Shown here: piece by piece, positions 15,084 to 22,988 of the stretch
How positions within the stretch are numbered: the first letter of the stretch is position 1
Layout: every line of letters starts with the position of its first letter
Source of the DNA: CAVTWH01 sp963794685
GTDB lineage: Bacteria; Actinomycetota; Actinomycetes; Mycobacteriales; Micromonosporaceae
Direction: 5' to 3'
NCBI GenBank assembly: GCA_963794685.1
Contig: CAWCFK010000018.1
Span: 372,001-436,000, forward strand
Length of the DNA stretch: 64,000 bases
Notes under the pieces: model-generated
Told to the model about the DNA's origin: nothing
What the model saw: the letters and a program-made list of their open reading frames with translations, nothing else
The model's database searches: none
Made by a program: the position numbers and the translations under genes

Positions 15084-16468
15084 GCCGCGAGGGCCTGGTC
15101 GAGATCGCGCCGCCCGCTGACGCGGCAGTGGACACCATCGGCGCCCGGCTGCACAAGCGGGACCTGCATCCGAGTGTCTGCGATCCGGTGCTTGACACGA
15201 TGAATTTCCTCAACGAGATTACCCACCGTTTCCCGGAGGCCATCTCATTCGCGCCGGGCCGCCCGTACGACGGGTTCTTCGACGTGAGCCAGATCTTCGC
15301 CGACATGCAGCGCTATATCGACCACCTGACCGCCTCCGGATACACGCCGGCCCGGGTCCGCGACGTGCTGTTCCAGTACGGGCCGACCGGCGGCCAGATC
15401 CGTGAGGTGATCGCGGACTGGCTGCGCCGGGACGAGAACATCGACGTGCCGGCCGAGTCCATTGTGGTCACTGTGGGCTGCCAGGAGGCCATGTTCCTGG
15501 CGTTGCGCGCGCTGATCTCCGGCCCCGACGACACGCTGCTCGTCTCCAGCCCGTGCTACGTGGGGATCACCGGGGCGGCCCGGCTGCTGGACATCCGGCT
15601 GCGGGCGGTACCTGAGCGCCCGGACGGGTTCTCGTGCGACGACCTGGCCGCGGCAGTGCGCGCGGAGCGGGCGCAGGGTCGCCGGCCGCGCGCGCTCTAC
15701 CTGATTCCGGACCACGCCAACCCGTCCGGCACCACAATGTCGCTGCCGACCCGCCTGGACCTGCTGGCGCTGGCCGCCGAGTTGGACATCCTGATCCTCG
15801 AGGACAGCCCGTACCGGCTCGTCAGCCCGGGGGCGCAGCTGCCCACGCTGAAGTCGCTCGACCCGGGTCACTGGGTGGTGCACCTGGGCTCGTTCTCCAA
15901 GACGCTCTTTCCCGGCGCCCGGGTCGGCTTCGCGGTCGCCGACCAGCCGGTCGCCGACGACGCCGGCGGAACCGGCCTGCTCGCCGACGAGCTCACCAAG
16001 ATCAAGAGCATGATCACGGTGAACACCTCCCCCTTGAGCCAGGCGGCGGTGGCCGGCATGCTGCTCGCGGCCGGCGGGACCGCCGCCGCCCACAACGTGC
16101 AGACTGCCGCGTACTACGGCGACGCGATGCGAGCCACCCTGCGTCAGCTCGACGCCTGCTTCCCGCCGGAGCGCCGGGCCGCCCTCGGCGTGCGCTGGAA
16201 CGAGCCGAGCGGCGGCTTCTTCCTCGCCGTGGACGTCCCGTTCCCGGTGGACAACGCGGCGCTGGTGCGCTCCGCCCGCCAGTTCGGCGTGCTCTGGACG
16301 CCGATGGCGTACTTCTACCCGGAAGGGGGCGGCGGCAACGGAATCCGGCTCTCCATCAGCTACCTGAGCGAAGCGGAGATCGTCGAGGGAGTCACCCGGC
16401 TGGCCCGCTTCATCGACGCGGAGATCCAGCTGCTGGCCGGGGTCGAATTCGAGTCGATCCCCCGGTAG
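15080..16468 (+). CDS. PLP-dependent aminotransferase, HpgT-like (phenylglycine-forming)
   Basis: A 462-residue fold-type I class I/II aminotransferase. The PLP lysine lies in GSFSKTLFPGARVGF (about residue 276); the cofactor-binding DHANPSG motif and a C-terminal RLSISYL segment are present. It sits directly upstream of dpgA-D and resembles HpgT/Pgat of glycopeptide clusters. Those enzymes transaminate 3,5-dihydroxyphenylglyoxylate (and 4-hydroxyphenylglyoxylate) to the arylglycine, usually with Tyr as amino donor. No HmaS/Hmo genes for 4-hydroxyphenylglycine lie in this window, so in this context the substrate is most likely the Dpg precursor. Start ATG 15080 overlaps the stop of a leader ORF. 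Confidence 0.88.
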   Translation: MSREGLVEIAPPADAAVDTIGARLHKRDLHPSVCDPVLDTMNFLNEITHRFPEAISFAPGRPYDGFFDVSQIFADMQRYIDHLTASGYTPARVRDVLFQYGPTGGQIREVIADWLRRDENIDVPAESIVVTVGCQEAMFLALRALISGPDDTLLVSSPCYVGITGAARLLDIRLRAVPERPDGFSCDDLAAAVRAERAQGRRPRALYLIPDHANPSGTTMSLPTRLDLLALAAELDILILEDSPYRLVSPGAQLPTLKSLDPGHWVVHLGSFSKTLFPGARVGFAVADQPVADDAGGTGLLADELTKIKSMITVNTSPLSQAAVAGMLLAAGGTAAAHNVQTAAYYGDAMRATLRQLDACFPPERRAALGVRWNEPSGGFFLAVDVPFPVDNAALVRSARQFGVLWTPMAYFYPEGGGGNGIRLSISYLSEAEIVEGVTRLARFIDAEIQLLAGVEFESIPR

Positions 16469-16480
16469 GCCGAACACCGG

Positions 16481-16589
16481 CCAGCGGGCCCGATCGCACC
16501 CAGAGCCCGATCCGCAACCAGAGCCGGATCCGCAGTCAGAGCCCGATCCGGATCCGGATCCGATCGGCAATCAATGCCCGATCCGCAAT
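16481..16589. repeat. Degenerate 18-bp tandem repeat before dpgA
   Basis: About six consecutive 18-base units lie between the aminotransferase stop and dpgA. The clearest are at 16500-16517, 16518-16535, 16536-16553 and 16572-16589, built on CCAGAGCCCGATCCGCAA. The 16554 unit is more divergent. The array is not coding on the plus strand. Its function is unknown; it could be a slippage product or an mRNA/DNA binding element. Confidence 0.75.
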
Positions 16590-16608
16590 CAGAGAGAGGT
16601 TGGTCGCA

Positions 16609-16671
16609 ATGACGACGACAGTGGTCCGACCGCGGAGCAAGCCCCGCATGTGGGGGTGGACGTTCCGATGA
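16609..16671 (+). CDS. 20-residue leader ORF overlapping the dpgA start
   Basis: ATG 16609, behind AGAGAGAGG, opens a 20-codon frame (MTTTVVRPRS... ending GWTFR). Its TGA at 16669-16671 overlaps the internal ATG 16668 of dpgA as ATGA. This is the second such leader in this operon. It may be a translation-coupling device and not a functional peptide. Its reading frame differs from dpgA. Confidence 0.35.
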   Translation: MTTTVVRPRSKPRMWGWTFR

Positions 16672-17801
16672 CCGTCAGCTTGAGCCCTGCCCTGCCCGAA
16701 CTGCTGGACCTGCGGGTACCGGCGAGGGCCACCCGCCAACAGGCCGCCCGGATCGTCGGCGTGGGCACGGCGGTCACCCCGGACTCGTACTCCCAACAGG
16801 AGCTGCTCGACCTGTTCGAGATCACCGACAAGCGCATCCAGTCGGTCTTCCTCAACAGTGCGATCCAGCGCCGGTTCCTCACCGTCCCGGACCGTGACGA
16901 CGCCGGGACTCCGGTGCCGGAGCTGCAGGGCGACCTGCTGCGCAAGCACAAGCGGCTGGCCGTCGAGATGGGGGCGCGCGCCCTGCGTACCGGTCTCGCG
17001 GACGCCGGTATCGCGCTGTCCGACATCAGCTACCTGTGCTGCGTCACCTCGACCGGCTTCCTCACCCCCGGAATCAGCGCGCTGATGATCCGGGAACTCG
17101 GCATCGACCCCGGCTGCCACCGCGTCGACGTGGTGGGGATGGGGTGCAACGCCGGCCTCAACGCGCTGAACGCGGTGTCGGCCTGGTCCCGGTCGCACCC
17201 CGGCGAGTACGCCGTGATGCTCTGCACCGAGGCCTGTTCCGCGGCGTACGTCGTCGACGGCACCATGCGTACCGCCGTGGTCAACAGCCTCTTCGGCGAC
17301 GGCGCGGCGGCGATCGTGCTGCGCGCGCCCACCGACGGCGACCCGGTCGCCGCGCCGGCCGGCCCACGGGTGCTCTCCTTCGCCAGCCACCTGATCACCG
17401 ACGCGATCGACGCCATGCGCTACGACTGGGACGACGCGGCCAACCGGTTCAGCTTCTTCCTCGACCCGGACATCCCCTACGTCGTCGGCGCGCACGCCGG
17501 GCAGGTCATCAACCGGCTGCTGGCCCGCGCCGGGCTGCGGCGCAGCGCCATCCGGCACTGGCTGGTGCACTCCGGCGGCAAGAAGGTGATCGACGCGGTG
17601 CGGGTCAATCTCGGCCTCACCCGGCACGACGTCCGGCACACCACCGGCGTGCTGCGCGATTACGGCAACGTGTCCAGCGGTTCGTTCCTGTTCTCGTACG
17701 AGCGGCTGCTCCGCGAGAGCGTGGTCGAAGAAGGAGATTACGGCGTGTTGATGACGATGGGCCCCGGCTCCACGATCGAGGCGGCGCTGGTCCAATGGTG
17801 A
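16650..17801 (+). CDS. dpgA: 3,5-dihydroxyphenylacetyl-CoA synthase (type III PKS)
   Basis: A 383-residue chalcone-synthase-fold enzyme that condenses four malonyl-CoA into 3,5-dihydroxyphenylacetyl-CoA, the first step to Dpg. The nucleophilic Cys lies in VGMGCNAGLNAL, with a downstream LVHSGGKKV and a GPGSTIE motif near the C-terminus, all as in DpgA of glycopeptide clusters. GTG 16650 gives MGVDVPMTV, which agrees with the MGVDVSMT start I recall for glycopeptide DpgA. ATG 16668 is the alternative and would be coupled to the leader ORF. The stop overlaps the dpgB start, and dpgABC are tightly packed, indicating one operon. Confidence 0.95.
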   Translation: MGVDVPMTVSLSPALPELLDLRVPARATRQQAARIVGVGTAVTPDSYSQQELLDLFEITDKRIQSVFLNSAIQRRFLTVPDRDDAGTPVPELQGDLLRKHKRLAVEMGARALRTGLADAGIALSDISYLCCVTSTGFLTPGISALMIRELGIDPGCHRVDVVGMGCNAGLNALNAVSAWSRSHPGEYAVMLCTEACSAAYVVDGTMRTAVVNSLFGDGAAAIVLRAPTDGDPVAAPAGPRVLSFASHLITDAIDAMRYDWDDAANRFSFFLDPDIPYVVGAHAGQVINRLLARAGLRRSAIRHWLVHSGGKKVIDAVRVNLGLTRHDVRHTTGVLRDYGNVSSGSFLFSYERLLRESVVEEGDYGVLMTMGPGSTIEAALVQW

Positions 17802-18493
17802 CGGGGGAGTGGAGCACGAACACCGTCGAGGTCGACGACCTGGCCATCCGGATCGACGGCGGGCAGCCGCCGACCGCGCAACTGATCCAGACCATCGGGG
17901 CGGTATGCGAGCGGGCCGAGGATCTCGGCGAGGCCGCCCGGGTGGTGCTGCACGTATCCGGTACCCCCGACCCGTCCTGGGCCGACGGCCTGAGTGTCGC
18001 GTCAGTCAGCAAGTGGGAACGGGCGGTGCGCCGGCTGGAGCGGCTGCCGGTGGCCACCATCGCGGTGGCCTCCGGGGACTGCGGCGGGGCAGCGCTGGAT
18101 GCGTTGCTGGCCACCGACTACCGCATCGCCGCCCGTTCGGCCCGGCTGCTGCTGCCGGCACGGGGCGGCGCGATCTGGCCGGGCATGGCGCTGTACCGCA
18201 TCGCCCGGCAGGCGCCCGGCGCGGCGGCCGTGCGGCGGGCGGTGCTCTTCGGGGTGCCGGTCGAGGCTGCCGAAGCGCTCGCCCTGCACCTGGTGCACGA
18301 GGTGACCGACGACCTGCCCGGCGCGCTGGCCGCCGCGGTCCGGTTGGCCGGCACCGTGTCCGGTGCCGAGTTGGCGGTGCGGCGGCAATTGCTCTCCGAC
18401 GCGGCGACGGTGAGCTTCGAGGACGCCCTCGGCGTGCACCTGGCCGCGTGCGACCGCACCCTGCGGCGGGCCGCCGTCTGGTCCACCTCATGA
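17795..18493 (+). CDS. dpgB: DpgB, enoyl-CoA-hydratase-like partner of DpgA
   Basis: A 232-residue crotonase-fold protein starting at ATG 17795, which overlaps the dpgA stop. In the Dpg pathway DpgB raises DpgA turnover and helps the dehydration/aromatisation that gives 3,5-dihydroxyphenylacetyl-CoA. Crotonase features are visible around residues 85-125 (VATIAVASGDCGGAALD). Position between dpgA and dpgC supports the assignment more than any single motif. The stop overlaps the dpgC ATG (ATGA). Confidence 0.88.
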   Translation: MVTGEWSTNTVEVDDLAIRIDGGQPPTAQLIQTIGAVCERAEDLGEAARVVLHVSGTPDPSWADGLSVASVSKWERAVRRLERLPVATIAVASGDCGGAALDALLATDYRIAARSARLLLPARGGAIWPGMALYRIARQAPGAAAVRRAVLFGVPVEAAEALALHLVHEVTDDLPGALAAAVRLAGTVSGAELAVRRQLLSDAATVSFEDALGVHLAACDRTLRRAAVWSTS

Positions 18494-19833
18494 CCCAGCC
18501 CGGCACCGGCATCGGGTGGCTGTTCGGGCCGCCCGACGCCGGTGCGCTGGCGGTGGCACGGCAGGAGCTGGCCAGCGCCGCCGAGTGGACCGGGCAGGAG
18601 TTGGCGGTGCTGCCCGAGCCGGCCGACCGCTCGCCCGAGCAGCACGCTGCGGCCACCGCGGCCAAGGACGCCGGCCGGGCCACCCGGTGCGCGTTCCTGG
18701 ACCGCCACGTCGACGCCGTCTACCACGAGCTGACCGAGGGGGGTACCCGCGAGCTGCGGCTGGACGAGCTGTGCCGGGCCGCCGCGACGGCCTTTCCCGG
18801 TCTGGTACCCACCGACGCCCAGCTCGCCACCGACCGGGCCCGGCCGCAGGCGGCCAAGGAAGGGCACGAGATCGACCAGGGCATCTTCCTCGGTCGGGTG
18901 CTGCGCTCCCCGGTGGCCGGCCCGCACCTGCTCGACGCCATGCTCCGGCCGACGCCCCGCGCCCTACTGCTGCTGCCCGCGTTCATCCACAGTGGACAGG
19001 CCGATCTCGGCTCTGTCCGGTTGGAGCGCCGGGACGGCGCGGCGTACCTGACGATGTGCCGCGACGACTGCCTCAACGCCGAGGACAGCCGCCAGGTGGA
19101 CGACATGGAGACCGCCGTCGACCTGGCCCTGCTCGACCCCGCGGTGCACGTCGGCGTGCTGCGCGGCGGCGAGATGAGCCACCCGCGCTACCGGGGCCGC
19201 CGGGTGTTCAGCTCCGGCATCAACCTCAAAGCGCTGCACGCCGGCGGCATCGGCCTGGTCGACTTCCTGCTCCGCCGGGAACTCGGCTATATCCAGAAGC
19301 TTGTCCGCGGTGTCCGCCCGGCACAGCCGCACTGGTCGGCGGCAACCGTCCAGCAGGCGTGGATCGCAGTGGTGGACACGTTCGCCATCGGCGGCGGCTG
19401 CCAACTACTACTCGTCGCCGACCACGTCATCGCCGAATCCGGGGCGTACCTGAGCCTGCCGGCCGCCCAGGAGGGTATCGTGCCGGGGCTGGCCAACTTC
19501 CGGCTCACCCGGGCCGTCGGGACCAGGCTGGCCCGGCAGGTGATCCTGAGTGGCCGCCGGATCGACGTGGACGAGCCGGACGCCCGGCTGCTCGTCGACG
19601 AGGTGTGCGCGCCGGCCGAGCTGGAGCCGGCGCTTGCCCGGGCGGCACAGGCGTTGCAGGGACCGGCCGTGCTGACCAACCGGCGGATGCTGTGCTGGGC
19701 CGAGGAGCCGCCCGAAGAACTGCGCCGCTACCTGGCCGAGTTCGCGGTGCAGCAGGCGCTGCGCATCTACAGCGCCGACGTGCTCGGCAAGGTCGGCCGG
19801 TTCGCGGGGGAGCGGGTGGCGCTGCCGTCATGA
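18490..19833 (+). CDS. dpgC: DpgC, cofactor-free dioxygenase of Dpg synthesis
   Basis: A 447-residue protein with a C-terminal crotonase fold that contains FSSGINLKALHAGGIG and the FAIGGGCQLLL oxyanion-hole region. DpgC oxidises 3,5-dihydroxyphenylacetyl-CoA with O2, without metal or flavin, to 3,5-dihydroxyphenylglyoxylate plus CoA. The adjacent aminotransferase would then yield Dpg. Length and the N-terminal helical extension (about residues 1-180) fit the family. ATG 18490 overlaps the dpgB stop. Confidence 0.93.
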   Translation: MTQPGTGIGWLFGPPDAGALAVARQELASAAEWTGQELAVLPEPADRSPEQHAAATAAKDAGRATRCAFLDRHVDAVYHELTEGGTRELRLDELCRAAATAFPGLVPTDAQLATDRARPQAAKEGHEIDQGIFLGRVLRSPVAGPHLLDAMLRPTPRALLLLPAFIHSGQADLGSVRLERRDGAAYLTMCRDDCLNAEDSRQVDDMETAVDLALLDPAVHVGVLRGGEMSHPRYRGRRVFSSGINLKALHAGGIGLVDFLLRRELGYIQKLVRGVRPAQPHWSAATVQQAWIAVVDTFAIGGGCQLLLVADHVIAESGAYLSLPAAQEGIVPGLANFRLTRAVGTRLARQVILSGRRIDVDEPDARLLVDEVCAPAELEPALARAAQALQGPAVLTNRRMLCWAEEPPEELRRYLAEFAVQQALRIYSADVLGKVGRFAGERVALPS

Positions 19834-19906
19834 CCGAGTGCCTGCACGAGGTCCGATCGGCAATGTCAGGCCGGCGCCTCGGGAGCCCCGCGAGCGAGGT
19901 GGCGGC

Positions 19907-20710
19907 ATGACCGCAGATCAGCCCCGGGTGCGCTACGTCAAGAAGGACCACGTCGGCTACGTGACGCTGGACCGGCCCGCCGTGCTCAACGCCATGGACC
20001 TGCGGATGCACGAGGAGTTGGCGACCGTCTGGGACGACGTGGAAGCCGACGACGACGTCCGGGTCGCGGTGCTCACCGGTGCCGGTGACCGCGCCTTCTC
20101 GGTCGGCCAGGATCTGCGCGAGCGGGCCCAACTCAACGCCCGGGGCGCGCCACCCACCACCTTCGGCAGCCGAGGTCAGCCCGGCTGGCCCCGGCTGACT
20201 GAACGGTTCCAGCTCAGCAAGCCGGTGATCGCCCGGGTGAACGGGTACGCCCTGGGCGGCGGGTTCGAGCTGGCGCTCGCCTGCGACCTGATCGTCGCCG
20301 CCGAGCACGCCGTCTTCGCGCTGCCGGAGGCCCGGCTGGGCCTGGTCCCCGGGGCGGGCGGCGCGTTCCGGCTGGCCCGCCAGCTGCCGCTGAAGGTGGC
20401 GATGGGCTATCTGCTGACCGGCCGGCAGTTGACCGCCCCGGAGGCGCTGCGGCTGGGCCTGGTGAACGAGGTGGTGCCGGTCGGGGACCTGGACCGCTGC
20501 GTCGCCGGCTGGACCGACGACCTGCTGCGCAGCGCGCCGCTGGCGGTACGGGCGATCAAGGAGGCGGTGCTGCGCTCGGTGGACCTGCCACTGGAAGCCG
20601 CCTTCAGCACCAGCTACGAGTGGGAGCAGCGCCGGATGGCCAGTCACGACGCGGTGGAGGGTCCGGCCGCCTTCGCGCAGCGGCGGGAGCCGGTCTGGCA
20701 GGGCCGGTGA
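19907..20710 (+). CDS. dpgD: DpgD, enoyl-CoA hydratase/isomerase
   Basis: A 267-residue crotonase with AFSVGQDLRER, GYALGGGFELALACD and the acidic residues of a hydratase (PEARLGLVPGAGG). In the Dpg pathway DpgD supports DpgA/B in the dehydration and aromatisation steps. The chosen ATG 19907 follows GAGGTGGCGGC; a GTG at 19838 in the same frame has no better site. It lies 73 bases after dpgC and completes the usual A-B-C-D order. Confidence 0.92.
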   Translation: MTADQPRVRYVKKDHVGYVTLDRPAVLNAMDLRMHEELATVWDDVEADDDVRVAVLTGAGDRAFSVGQDLRERAQLNARGAPPTTFGSRGQPGWPRLTERFQLSKPVIARVNGYALGGGFELALACDLIVAAEHAVFALPEARLGLVPGAGGAFRLARQLPLKVAMGYLLTGRQLTAPEALRLGLVNEVVPVGDLDRCVAGWTDDLLRSAPLAVRAIKEAVLRSVDLPLEAAFSTSYEWEQRRMASHDAVEGPAAFAQRREPVWQGR

Positions 20711-20797
20711 GGGTCCAGCGTCGGATGGTCGCCGGGTCGACGTCGCCGATCCGTTCCGCGACAGGGAAACCGGACAAGTTGAGCTTGGGAGGAACAC

Positions 20798-22567
20798 ATG
20801 GACCGTGATCTGGACGACGCTGCCGACCTGGTGAGCCTGTTGCGCGACCGCGTCGCCGCGCACCCCGACCGGGACGCCCTGGTCTTCCTGACCGATCCGG
20901 ACGAGCCCCGGGACGGTGCGGTGCGCTGGTCGTACCGGCAACTGGACAGCGAGGCCCGCCGCTGCGCGGCCTGGCTGCAGCGCGAGTTACCGCCGCGCTC
21001 CCGGGTGCTGCTGCTCTACCCCAACGGCGTCGAGTTCGCGGCGGCCTTCCTCGGCTGCCTGTACGCCGGGATGATCGCCGTCCCGGTGCCGCAGCCGGGC
21101 CGCTACCGCCACCACCGCACCCGGGTGGCCACCGTCGCCGCCAACTGCGCCGCCGCCGCCGTGTTGAGCCCGGCCGCGCACCTCGCGGACACCCTGGGCT
21201 GGGCCGCCGACGCGGACCTGCCGGACCTGGTGGTGGCCGCCAGCGACGCCCCCGACTTCGGCACGGCCGACGACTGGCGGATGGTGCCACCGGACCGGTC
21301 GGCCACCGCGTTCCTGCAGTACACCTCCGGCTCCACCGGCGACCCCAAGGGCGTGGTGATCAGCCACGACAACATCCTGCACAACCTGAGCGTGGTGACC
21401 GGAACCCTGCACATGCCGGCCGGCATGCGGATGGGCGGCTGGCTGCCGATGTACCACGACATGGGCATCGTGCAGTTGCTGCTGCTGCCCCTGCTGCGCG
21501 GCAGCACCAGCATCATGCTGACGCCGTTGGCCTTCATCCGGCGGCCGGTGCGCTGGCTGCGGGCGATCGACCAGCTCGACATCAACATGTCCTTCGCGCC
21601 GAACTTCGCCTACGAGCTGTGCGTCCGCAAGGTCACCGACGACGAGGTGGCCGGCCTGGACCTGAGCCGCTGGCAGGTCGCCGGAAACGGGGCCGAGCCG
21701 GTGGACCCCGCCGTGCTCGCGGCGTTCGCCAAGAAGTTCGCGGCGGCCGGCTTCCGCGAGGAGTCGTTCGCCCCGTCGTACGGACTCGCCGAGGTCACCG
21801 TCTACGTCAGCGGGGCGACCGCCCGGCCGCCCCGGGTCACCCAGGTGAGCCTGGAACGGTTGGCGCACGGGGAGTTCGTGGAATGGCCGGGGCACCAGCC
21901 GACCTGCGAGGTGGTCAGCTGCGGACCGCCCACCGAGGCCTGCGAGATCCGGGTGGTCGACCCGACTACCCGGGAAGCGTTGCCGGACGGCCGGGTGGGT
22001 GAGATCTGGCTACGCGGTCGCAGCATCTCCAGCGGGTACTGGGGTCGCACCGACAACGCCGAGCTGTTCGACGCCGGCACGACCGACGGCGACGCCGGCT
22101 ACTTCCGCACCGGCGACCTCGGGGCGCTGCACCGCGGCGAGATCTACGTGCACGGCCGGCTCAAGGACACCCTGATCGTGCACGGCCGCAACATCTACCC
22201 GCACGACGTCGAGCACGAGCTGCGGGCGCAGCACCCGGAGTTGGGCGGCGTCGGCGCGGTCTTCGCCGGGCCGGGCGCCGACCTGGCCACCAGCAACCGC
22301 TCGATCGTGGTGACCCACGAGGTGGGCACCGGCCCGGCAGAGCGGCTGCCGGCGCTCGCCGCGCAGCTGCGGCGCACGGTGGGCCGCGAGTTCGGCGTCC
22401 AGGTCGCCGCGGTGGTCCTGCTGCGCCACGGCGCGGTGCTGCGGACCACCAGCGGCAAGGTCCGCCGCTCGGCCATGCGGGACGCGTACTGCGCCGGCCA
22501 ACTGACCGCGCTCTACTCCGACCAGCCCGCACCAGCCGCCGCAGAGCCGGCCGTCGACTCCGCCTGA
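20798..22567 (+). CDS. Fatty acyl-AMP ligase (FAAL)
   Basis: A 589-residue ANL-superfamily enzyme starting after GGGAGGAACAC. It has the AMP-binding P-loop LQYTSGSTGDPKGVVISH (about residue 170), LPMYHDMG, PSYGLAEVTVY and FRTGDLG, plus the C-terminal KDTLIVHGRNIYPHDVE typical of FAALs. It should adenylate a fatty acid and pass it to an acyl carrier protein; an ACP gene follows 79 bases later. With the starter-type C domain of the second NRPS, this points to N-acylation of the peptide. One Leu codon is TTA (20987), so acyl loading may also depend on bldA. Confidence 0.93.
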   Translation: MDRDLDDAADLVSLLRDRVAAHPDRDALVFLTDPDEPRDGAVRWSYRQLDSEARRCAAWLQRELPPRSRVLLLYPNGVEFAAAFLGCLYAGMIAVPVPQPGRYRHHRTRVATVAANCAAAAVLSPAAHLADTLGWAADADLPDLVVAASDAPDFGTADDWRMVPPDRSATAFLQYTSGSTGDPKGVVISHDNILHNLSVVTGTLHMPAGMRMGGWLPMYHDMGIVQLLLLPLLRGSTSIMLTPLAFIRRPVRWLRAIDQLDINMSFAPNFAYELCVRKVTDDEVAGLDLSRWQVAGNGAEPVDPAVLAAFAKKFAAAGFREESFAPSYGLAEVTVYVSGATARPPRVTQVSLERLAHGEFVEWPGHQPTCEVVSCGPPTEACEIRVVDPTTREALPDGRVGEIWLRGRSISSGYWGRTDNAELFDAGTTDGDAGYFRTGDLGALHRGEIYVHGRLKDTLIVHGRNIYPHDVEHELRAQHPELGGVGAVFAGPGADLATSNRSIVVTHEVGTGPAERLPALAAQLRRTVGREFGVQVAAVVLLRHGAVLRTTSGKVRRSAMRDAYCAGQLTALYSDQPAPAAAEPAVDSA

Positions 22568-22646
22568 ACCCACCGCGCCGAGCCCCACCGAACCGGACCG
22601 CACCGAACCGAGCCCACCGAACTGGCCGTCCACAAAGGAGCTTGCA

Positions 22647-22910
22647 ATGTCCGCATCCCCCGTCGCCGTGACGCACGCGGAGCTACAGGACTGGCTGTGC
22701 GCGTTTCTCGCGGCCGAGCTGCGGGTACCCGGCGGCAAGGTCGACCCGGACGAGACGATGTCCAGCTACGGGCTGGATTCGGTGACCGCCTTCGCGCTGC
22801 TCTCCGACATCGAGGAGAAGGTCGGCTTCGAGCTGGATCCGAACGCGCTGTGGGACTTCCCGACGGTGGCCGAGTTCACCAACTTCCTGGTCGCGGAGCT
22901 GGCCCGCTGA
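22647..22910 (+). CDS. Acyl carrier protein
   Basis: An 87-residue carrier with the phosphopantetheine site SSYGLDSVTAF (Ser about residue 38) and a helix III region ALWDFPTVAEF. ATG 22647 follows AAAGGAG. It lies directly behind the acyl-AMP ligase and most likely carries the fatty acid to the starter C domain. A strong hairpin follows the stop codon. Confidence 0.93.
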   Translation: MSASPVAVTHAELQDWLCAFLAAELRVPGGKVDPDETMSSYGLDSVTAFALLSDIEEKVGFELDPNALWDFPTVAEFTNFLVAELAR

Positions 22911-22922
22911 CTGGAGCAGACA

Positions 22923-22975
22923 GAAACCGGCCCCGGTCGGGTAGCTGATCCAGCTATCCGACCGGGGCCGGTTTC
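22923..22975. terminator. Bidirectional hairpin between ACP and ABC exporter
   Basis: GAAACCGGCCCCGGTCGG... from 22923 pairs with ...CCGACCGGGGCCGGTTTC ending at 22975, a stem of about 24 bp with one mismatch. It separates convergent genes and should stop transcription from both sides. Confidence 0.9.
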
Positions 22976-22988
22976 TTGGGCGGCAGGA

